A stretch of 10,047 bases of DNA from Candidatus Saccharibacteria bacterium UBA3225 (GTDB lineage Bacteria; Patescibacteriota; Saccharimonadia; Saccharimonadales; Saccharimonadaceae): positions 1 to 10,047 of the forward strand of contig DEVX01000007.1 of assembly GCA_002363515.1 (NCBI GenBank), given 5' to 3'. Below, piece by piece: positions 5,511 to 10,047 of the stretch (positions are counted from its first letter, which is position 1; each line of letters opens with the position of its first letter). The notes below the pieces were generated by a model that was not told the origin of the DNA, ran no database searches, and saw nothing but the letters and a program-made list of their open reading frames with translations. The position numbers were made by a program, and so were the translations under genes.

Positions 5511-6983
5511 ATGGGGTCATTTGAAAGACGAGGACGACGAAGCGAAGATAGCGACAATGCCAATCTGAATGGCTGGGAAAATATGAATGTGCCGCCCAAT
5601 TCTGCGGTTGTAGGTGGCGATAGTTTAGCAACGGCCGAAAAATATAATAATGCACGCCAGCAACGTAAAATAATTGCCGTTTTAGGCAATCGTTATGGCG
5701 GTGACGACGTTAGCGATGCATATTTAAAAATGCCGGATGTGGCTGTAAGTGAAGAAGAGCGTAACAGAGTATTAGACGAGTTGGCTAGCGGTTTAATTAC
5801 GGACGCCGATAAGAGAAATTTGCTCGAGAGAATTGCGTGCCCTTCCGATCTTGAGAATGGTTTGAGAAATGTGTATCTGGAATTAAACTCGAAGCACGAA
5901 AAACGTATATTGGCGGAAATGACGCAAGCAGGGTTTGATAATTGGCAAAATGTAACCGAAAGTGATTTGTCGAGCTTCTTGCGTAGTTATCCAACGCCGA
6001 TGGATTTTGATAATAGGGCAAAAACGTTTTTGGATAGCATAGAAGGCGGAAGCGGCTTGCAAAAACGACAGGAATACGAACAGGCGATGCGGGATTTTTA
6101 CCAAAAAGTATATGATAAACGCAATGAGTATTGGCAAAACATCAAATCCTTAGAGGAAGAGGCGGCAATTCGCCGAAATGGCGGAGGTGTGCCTCAGCGT
6201 TCTGATTCTTATCGAAGCTTTGAAGGAGAGCGAAGTGCGGAGTGGCAGCCGGGAGAGGTCGGCTATTGGCAGACGTCGCGCAAGCAGGCGTATGATGGAC
6301 AAGTTACGAAAGAAAATATTAGTAAGGGTTTGTGGGCGGATGAACGATGCGAGGATAGCTATTTTGTTCGTCCAGATCAACAAATGTACGGCGTGTTTGA
6401 TGGAGCTGGCGGCATGCAGGGCGGGCGTGCGGCATCGCAGTTAGTTGAGAACGTAGTGCGCGAATTCAGCGATAATTATATTTTGGAATCGGGAGCAAAC
6501 TTAGCATACGTATTAAATGCGGCCGACGAGCGTGTTTTGAAAGACGAAAATGCTGGCGCCTCGACGGCGGTATTAGTAAAAGTTGTACAACATGAAGGGC
6601 GGACGAAATTAGCATATGCATCGGTTGGCGATTCGCGAATTTATATAGTCGATAAAAATAATAATGTACGACAAATTACGCACGATGAGGGTGAAGGCAG
6701 CGTTGTTTGGAATGCGATTGGGGCAAGAAGAGAAGAAGATTTTGTGCAAGGCAGTAGTCGCACGAAGCAATATGGCGAAGTCGAACTGCATCAAGGCGAT
6801 CGGGTTGTGCTTTGCTCGGACGGCATTACGGGTGATTATGGTAGTGATTTAATGAGCAATCGCGAACTTGGCTTTATTATGAGTCGTTCTACTGATGCGC
6901 TAGAAGCCTCAAAAAATTTAATTGCGAGTGCGCGCAAGAACGATGACCGCACAGCGATTGTCTTTGGGGATTTTCCGTATTAA
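5511..6983 (+). CDS. PP2C-type serine/threonine phosphatase with a novel N-terminal half
   Basis: The C-terminal half (about 260-490) is a PPM/PP2C metal-dependent protein phosphatase. Visible elements are ED-SYF with the metal ligand Asp282, GVFDGAGG (294-301, Asp297), GASTAV (349-354), SVGDSRIYIV (371-380), VLCSDGIT (433-440, Asp436) and NDDRTAIVFG (477-486), where Asp replaces the common Asn of the DN pair. It should remove phosphate from Ser/Thr residues, countering a Hanks-type kinase encoded elsewhere. The first roughly 240 residues are hydrophilic, largely helical in appearance and rich in Glu, Arg and Asn. They contain a likely coiled coil around 183-222, have no membrane segment or signal peptide, and match no domain I know. 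The protein is thus probably cytosolic, with the N-terminal region as a targeting or sensing part. The next gene starts 47 nt downstream and is probably co-transcribed. Confidence 0.88.
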   Translation: MGSFERRGRRSEDSDNANLNGWENMNVPPNSAVVGGDSLATAEKYNNARQQRKIIAVLGNRYGGDDVSDAYLKMPDVAVSEEERNRVLDELASGLITDADKRNLLERIACPSDLENGLRNVYLELNSKHEKRILAEMTQAGFDNWQNVTESDLSSFLRSYPTPMDFDNRAKTFLDSIEGGSGLQKRQEYEQAMRDFYQKVYDKRNEYWQNIKSLEEEAAIRRNGGGVPQRSDSYRSFEGERSAEWQPGEVGYWQTSRKQAYDGQVTKENISKGLWADERCEDSYFVRPDQQMYGVFDGAGGMQGGRAASQLVENVVREFSDNYILESGANLAYVLNAADERVLKDENAGASTAVLVKVVQHEGRTKLAYASVGDSRIYIVDKNNNVRQITHDEGEGSVVWNAIGARREEDFVQGSSRTKQYGEVELHQGDRVVLCSDGITGDYGSDLMSNRELGFIMSRSTDALEASKNLIASARKNDDRTAIVFGDFPY

Positions 6984-7030
6984 AATATTTTTAACTGGAA
7001 AAAGTGTTCTTTAGAAAAGGGGGTGTTCTT

Positions 7031-7480
7031 ATGGCAGAGTTTAGCGAGTACGAAGATGACATGATTAGCTTTTTGATGGGGCACGGGATGTCGGAAGATG
7101 AGGCCCGTACGGAGGTAATTGAGCGGCGAGTTGATCTTTTTGGGGATGATTCTCATGTGATAACAAAGGAAGAACTGGACGCGCTTGAGCCGCCGCTTTC
7201 GGATATGCCAAGCGCGGCTGATAAGGTTGGCGCTTTTCGGGCATTTATCGGAGAGGAGGCTTGGAAGGCTTTTGGTGCGAATGAAGTCAATCCCGATTTG
7301 TTGAGAATGGCGATAGATTTCGACTATTGTCAGTATGCGGAACGGATAAAAGAGACGAGCTGCGGGGTGATTCTGTCTGGTCCTGAAAGAGAGCGTGTTA
7401 ACTACTATATGGATTGGTACTCGATGTCGCTTCAGGAAGCGCAGCAATATGTGATTAGCCAGCGTTCCGAGCAGGCCTGA
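7031..7480 (+). CDS. Hypothetical acidic protein (149 aa)
   Basis: I do not recognise this gene. The preferred start is the ATG at 7031 (MAEFSEYEDDMISFLMGHGM), because a purine-rich AGAAAAGGGGG sequence precedes it at suitable distance. A GTG at 7004 would add nine residues but lies inside or before that site. The product is strongly acidic, predicted helical and cytosolic. It has two similar-looking segments: an N-terminal MGHGMSEDEARTEVIERR and a C-terminal WYSMSLQEAQQYVISQR. Both read as a short helix, a turn and an amphipathic helix of the kind found in small helical-bundle or UBA-like modules. That likeness is only a visual impression. It follows the PP2C gene by 47 nt and is closed by a terminator, so it may be a partner or substrate of that phosphatase. 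It stops at UGA just before the terminator. Confidence 0.75.
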   Translation: MAEFSEYEDDMISFLMGHGMSEDEARTEVIERRVDLFGDDSHVITKEELDALEPPLSDMPSAADKVGAFRAFIGEEAWKAFGANEVNPDLLRMAIDFDYCQYAERIKETSCGVILSGPERERVNYYMDWYSMSLQEAQQYVISQRSEQA

Positions 7481-7492
7481 AGCCAGTATGGG

Positions 7493-7513
7493 GCCGCCCC
7501 TGTTTGGGGCGGC
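7493..7513 (+). terminator. Intrinsic terminator of the PP2C operon
   Basis: A perfect GC-rich 8-bp stem (GCCGCCCC and GGGGCGGC) with loop TGTTT is followed by ATTTTAT. It starts 12 nt after the UGA stop. The T tract overlaps the stop codon of the convergent hisS gene. Leftward there is no T tract, so it mainly serves the rightward operon. Confidence 0.85.
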
Positions 7514-7516
7514 ATT

Positions 7517-8803
7517 TTATAGCTCGATAATTTTGCCAGTCTGAAGGTTTTTAGCGGTGAATTTTTGGCTGAGAACTTCGTCATTGCCGATTACGGTGGC
7601 ATATTTGGCGATTTTGCTGGCGCGATTAAATTTGTCGCCAAGCTTGCGGTCGGAAAGGTCTACATCTACGGTTTTACCCTGTTCGCGGAGTTTGTCTGCA
7701 AGCTCGAAACTAGCTTCGTATTCGTTTTGGCTAATTGGCAAAATGACATAATCGACGGGTTGCTTAGTCTCGATATTAATGAGATTATACTCGCGCAATA
7801 CGAAGAATAGGCGCGTGAGGCCGATTGAGCCGCCGACGCCTGGGAATTTTTGATCGGTAAAATTACTGGCAAGATTTTCGTAGCGACCACCGCCGGAAAT
7901 GCTGCCGATTTCGCGATAATCTTCGAGCATAATCTCAAATACGGTGCCAGTGTAATAATCGAGGCCGCGAATAATCATGAAATCAATAATGCAGTTACCA
8001 GTTCCCTTTTTGGCGAGAATATCGAAGACGATTTTGAGCTCAGAGAGGCCGTCGGCGACCGATTCGGTATCGCCCATGATTTCTTTGAGTTTGGCTTCAA
8101 TCTCTGCATAGCTACCGCGTGTAAACATAAACGCGGTAATCTTGTCGACTTGGTCATCGCTGAGGCCGAGCTCGCGGAGGGCTGCTGTGCTTTTTTCTAC
8201 AGGGACTTTTTCGGCGTGGTCAATAATGTTGGAAATCTCGCTAGTTTTTTCGGACAAGTTTAGCGATTTCAGGAAGCCGGCTAAGACTTTACGGTTACTG
8301 ATGCGGATGAGCATTTTGGGCAGCTTGAAAGTTTTGAGAGCGTCATAAATACAGGCGATAACTTTGGCGTCGTAGGCGATAGGCAGTTTTTCGCGACCAA
8401 TAATATCGGCATCGCATTGGTAAAATTCGCGAAAACGGCCACGCTGTGCGCGTTCGCCGCGGAAATTACGATTAATTTGAGTAACCTGGAATGGGAAAGC
8501 TAAATCATTATTGTGTTCGACGACATAACGTGCGAGCGGTACGGTGTGATCAAAACGAAGAGCTTGATCGGCGGAATCAGCCGACTCGGCAGTCTTGCTA
8601 ACCATGTAAATCTGCTTTTCGGTGTCGCCGCCGGCTTTGGCAAGTAGAATGTCGGTGCGTTCAATGATTGGTGTTTCAATACTTAAGAAACCGTAATGAT
8701 GATATACGTCGCTGATGCTTTGTTTGAGCTGGTCAAAAACTGCCTGCTCGGTTGGTAGTAGTTCTTGCATGCCAGAAAGTGGCGACGTATTAAATTTCTT
8801 CAT
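7517..8803 (-). CDS. hisS: Histidyl-tRNA synthetase
   Basis: This class II synthetase charges tRNA-His with histidine. The 428 residues match the bacterial length. Class II motif 2 lies at about 106-128 (VTQINRNFRGERAQRGRFRE). The histidine-specific signatures are RFDHTVPLARY (83-93) and RGLDYYTGTVFE (279-290). Motif 3 follows as GVGGSIGLTRL (322-332), and SGGGRYE (303-309) supports the active site. The C-terminal anticodon-binding domain covers roughly 345-428. The ATG at 8803 has no ribosome binding site but lies 6 nt after an extended -10 element, so the mRNA is probably leaderless. A perfect inverted repeat covers the promoter. The gene begins 36 nt after the unrelated membrane-protein gene and probably has its own promoter. 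Confidence 0.97.
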   Translation of the reverse strand: MKKFNTSPLSGMQELLPTEQAVFDQLKQSISDVYHHYGFLSIETPIIERTDILLAKAGGDTEKQIYMVSKTAESADSADQALRFDHTVPLARYVVEHNNDLAFPFQVTQINRNFRGERAQRGRFREFYQCDADIIGREKLPIAYDAKVIACIYDALKTFKLPKMLIRISNRKVLAGFLKSLNLSEKTSEISNIIDHAEKVPVEKSTAALRELGLSDDQVDKITAFMFTRGSYAEIEAKLKEIMGDTESVADGLSELKIVFDILAKKGTGNCIIDFMIIRGLDYYTGTVFEIMLEDYREIGSISGGGRYENLASNFTDQKFPGVGGSIGLTRLFFVLREYNLINIETKQPVDYVILPISQNEYEASFELADKLREQGKTVDVDLSDRKLGDKFNRASKIAKYATVIGNDEVLSQKFTAKNLQTGKIIEL

Positions 8804-8827
8804 AGCTATATTTTACCATATAGCTAT
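8802..8827. repeat. Perfect 10-bp inverted repeat over the hisS promoter and start
   Basis: ATAGCTATAT (8802-8811) and ATATAGCTAT (8818-8827) are perfect inverted copies around a 6-bp centre. The repeat contains the whole extended -10 element and its end overlaps the first two bases of the hisS start codon. A dimeric repressor bound here would block initiation. As RNA, read-through from the upstream gene would form a hairpin at the hisS start. There is no T tract, so it is not a normal terminator. Confidence 0.6.
8810..8818 (-). promoter_or_regulatory. Extended -10 promoter of hisS
   Basis: Leftward TGGTAAAAT is an extended -10 element whose hexamer ends 6 nt before the hisS ATG. It lies wholly inside the inverted repeat at 8802-8827. 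No -35 is evident. Confidence 0.55.
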
Positions 8828-8839
8828 CTGTTAGGAGGG

Positions 8840-9946
8840 TCATTTGCTGAGGAGGTCTAGATATTTTTGTACTTCATCTAGTTCTGTGATGTTTTTACCA
8901 TCGGATAAATAGATGGTAATGTCTACGCTTGAACCGTTGTCATAGAAACGGAAGAAGGTATAATCCATCACGGTACTCGCGATGGGATCATGAGGAGTAC
9001 TATAGTATGTGAATGAATCAATTCTTGGGTTAGAAGATACTTCTTTTAGCTTGACGTGCTTGATGGGCGATTGGAATGCAAGGATGTTTACGGGTTCTTC
9101 GGAGCTAGTTGGACGAACTAATACCGTATCGTCGCTAATTCTTGCGATGTCGTGATAGGACTTGACATATCTATTGTCTGGGTAATTTAAGAGCATTGCC
9201 ATATCGACAAGATAGGGGCTGCCATTGTCGTCGCTAATAGACATGGCAGTTTTGGCTAAAAGCTTACGCGCGGTGCTTTCGTCGAGGCTTTTCTCTTCGT
9301 AATTGTTGGTGTGATACGAGATAAGCTGGCCGCTTTTAGTGGCGCTGTAGAAATAGTAATCATTGCCATAGCTTGAACGTATTGTAGTCAAGAGCGTTTT
9401 GGCGCCGTCGATATAATCGCTGTCGCAGCTTGTTTGTTTTTCGCAGGTTTCGTTGACGGTTTCGATTGTTTGGCGTGTATCGCGCGAGCTGACAAGAGTG
9501 ATATTGACAAGGTAATCTTTATTGTCGTCATTTGTATAGACGGCAAATTCGTACTCTGGGGTTTGAGATTCTTCGCTTTTGATGTGGTTTAGGCGGGTAT
9601 TGCTAGACCTGGTAAAAGAAATGGTTGCGAAAGAAAAGCCTTCATTGATATCTGCAATAGTGTAGCTATCTTTTTTGAGGCGGTTTTTGTCTTTAAATTC
9701 GGCATTATCTAGTGGGCTATTCTTTGTTTGTAAAGGCTCTGTTGGCTCACCTTTGAGCTCTTCTGCTTTGGGCCGATTTAGGATAGCTAAATAAGCAATA
9801 CAAGCGGTAATGATAATAAGGATAGCGACGATGGCGATGATGAGTGGCGTTTTATTCCCTTTTGGCGTTTTTATTTCGTCTGCGGGATTGATAATGTCTG
9901 GTCGCGGCGAGGCTGGATTGATGTCATTTGCAGGGGTTTCACTCAT
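8840..9946 (-). CDS. Hypothetical single-pass membrane protein with a large extracellular domain
   Basis: I do not recognise this family. From the ATG at 9946 it encodes 368 residues. An N-terminal, Pro/Asp-rich cytoplasmic tail (1-33) leads into one strong membrane helix (about 34-56, LIIAIVAILIIITACIAYLA). A hydrophilic domain of about 310 residues follows. No enzymatic motif or sorting signal was found. Two cysteines (Cys168 and Cys174, in TCEKQTSC) could form a local disulfide, which fits an exported domain. Strand-like segments such as EYEFAVYTNDD and YLVNITLVSSRD suggest a beta-rich fold. The start at 9946 is preferred over the in-frame ATG at 9952, because the latter lies directly against the -10 hexamer. 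The stop is UGA, with an in-frame UAA two codons later. A lipoprotein is unlikely since no lipobox is seen. Confidence 0.8.
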   Translation of the reverse strand: MSETPANDINPASPRPDIINPADEIKTPKGNKTPLIIAIVAILIIITACIAYLAILNRPKAEELKGEPTEPLQTKNSPLDNAEFKDKNRLKKDSYTIADINEGFSFATISFTRSSNTRLNHIKSEESQTPEYEFAVYTNDDNKDYLVNITLVSSRDTRQTIETVNETCEKQTSCDSDYIDGAKTLLTTIRSSYGNDYYFYSATKSGQLISYHTNNYEEKSLDESTARKLLAKTAMSISDDNGSPYLVDMAMLLNYPDNRYVKSYHDIARISDDTVLVRPTSSEEPVNILAFQSPIKHVKLKEVSSNPRIDSFTYYSTPHDPIASTVMDYTFFRFYDNGSSVDITIYLSDGKNITELDEVQKYLDLLSK

Positions 9947-9952
9947 AATCAT

Positions 9953-9961
9953 ATTCTAGCA
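9953..9961 (-). promoter_or_regulatory. Extended -10 promoter of the membrane-protein gene
   Basis: Leftward TGCTAGAAT is an extended -10 element ending 6 nt before the ATG at 9946, the same spacing as at hisS. This predicts initiation on the start codon itself and is why 9946 was chosen over 9952. Confidence 0.5.
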
Positions 9962-10002
9962 TGAGCGGCATAAAAATAGATTTCGCTTTTTGAGGCAAGA
10001 TG

Positions 10003-10011
10003 TGTTATACT
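10003..10011 (+). promoter_or_regulatory. Extended -10 promoter of the tRNA gene
   Basis: TGTTATACT (TGn plus TATACT) ends 11 nt before the predicted first base of the tRNA. This gives a 5' leader of only about 5 nt. No clear -35 lies 17 bp upstream. Confidence 0.5.
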
Positions 10012-10022
10012 TATTCCATTGC

Positions 10023-10047
10023 GGCTCTGTAGCTCAGTTGGTAGAGC
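10023..10047 (+). tRNA. tRNA gene, 5' end only (isotype not determinable)
   Basis: The last 25 bases fit the start of a tRNA: acceptor arm GGCTCTG (10023-10029), the conserved TA at positions 8-9, D-stem GCTC, D-loop AGTTGGTA and the closing GAGC that pairs with GCTC. The anticodon lies beyond the window, so the amino acid cannot be named. Confidence 0.85.

Noticed and set aside
7004..7030. GTG at 7004 as start of the acidic-protein gene
   Set aside because: The purine-rich ribosome binding site at 7013-7022 lies downstream of it and is correctly spaced for ATG 7031.
7004..7030. Direct repeat GTGTTCTT at 7004-7011 and 7023-7030
   Set aside because: Eight bases in two copies in a short AT-rich leader can arise by chance, and no further copy or symmetry supports a binding site.
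6980..7447. Minus-strand open frame of 155 codons opposite the acidic-protein gene
   Set aside because: The plus-strand gene has a ribosome binding site, a plausible protein composition and its own terminator. The minus frame is rich in His, Arg and Phe in a random-looking way and overlaps the PP2C stop.
7850..8263. Long plus-strand open frame of 137 codons inside hisS
   Set aside because: It is the complement of a highly conserved histidyl-tRNA synthetase; its length follows from the codon composition of hisS.
9947..9952. ATG at 9952 as start of the membrane-protein gene
   Set aside because: It begins directly after the -10 hexamer, so it would lie upstream of the expected transcript start; ATG 9946 fits the spacing seen at other genes.
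1..10047. Mobile element, prophage, CRISPR array or defence system
   Set aside because: No transposase, integrase, nuclease, repeat-spacer pattern or terminal repeats were found; the genes are housekeeping or ordinary surface functions.

Overview
The window reads like a chromosomal segment of a small-genome bacterium of the Candidate Phyla Radiation, most likely Candidatus Saccharibacteria (TM7). This is an inference from the gene styles: a secreted cutinase-like hydrolase with a PKD-like domain, compact single-copy nucleotide genes, moderately AT-rich DNA and several genes with almost no 5' leader. No single marker proves it. There are no insertion sequences, CRISPR arrays or phage genes.

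Layout. Positions 1-1298 hold a leftward ABC exporter pair: an ATPase and the first part of an ABC-2 permease, overlapping by 8 bp. Diverging from it, 1371-2885 encodes a secreted, membrane-anchored cutinase-fold hydrolase whose reading frame contains two in-frame UGA codons. A bidirectional-looking hairpin separates it from a small leftward gene of unknown function (2919-3179). Positions 3180-3593 contain no gene but are rich in signals: a stem covering a ribosome binding site, two strong sigma70-type promoters facing each other, three DnaA-box-like 9-mers exactly 21 bp apart, a terminator-like hairpin and a very AT-rich stretch. Next comes a leftward thymidine/DNA-uracil operon, tdk-tmk-ung (5444 down to 3594). 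Diverging from it is a rightward pair: a PP2C-type phosphatase with a novel N-terminal half, and an unknown acidic protein, closed by a GC-rich terminator. Leftward hisS (8803-7517) and an unknown single-pass membrane protein (9946-8840) follow. The window ends in the first 25 nt of a rightward tRNA gene.

Functionally, tdk makes dTMP from salvaged thymidine, tmk carries it to dTDP, and ung removes uracil that enters DNA when dTTP is short, so the three genes form a coherent unit. The other genes serve export (ABC pair), surface hydrolysis (cutinase-like), phosphoprotein signalling (PP2C) and translation (hisS, tRNA).

The points most worth a second look are: the UGA-interrupted hydrolase; the phased DnaA-box cluster beside an AT-rich tract, a possible origin or DnaA-controlled region; a recurring extended -10 element ending exactly 6 nt before the start codon in four genes, suggesting leaderless mRNAs; and a perfect 10-bp inverted repeat lying over the hisS promoter and start.
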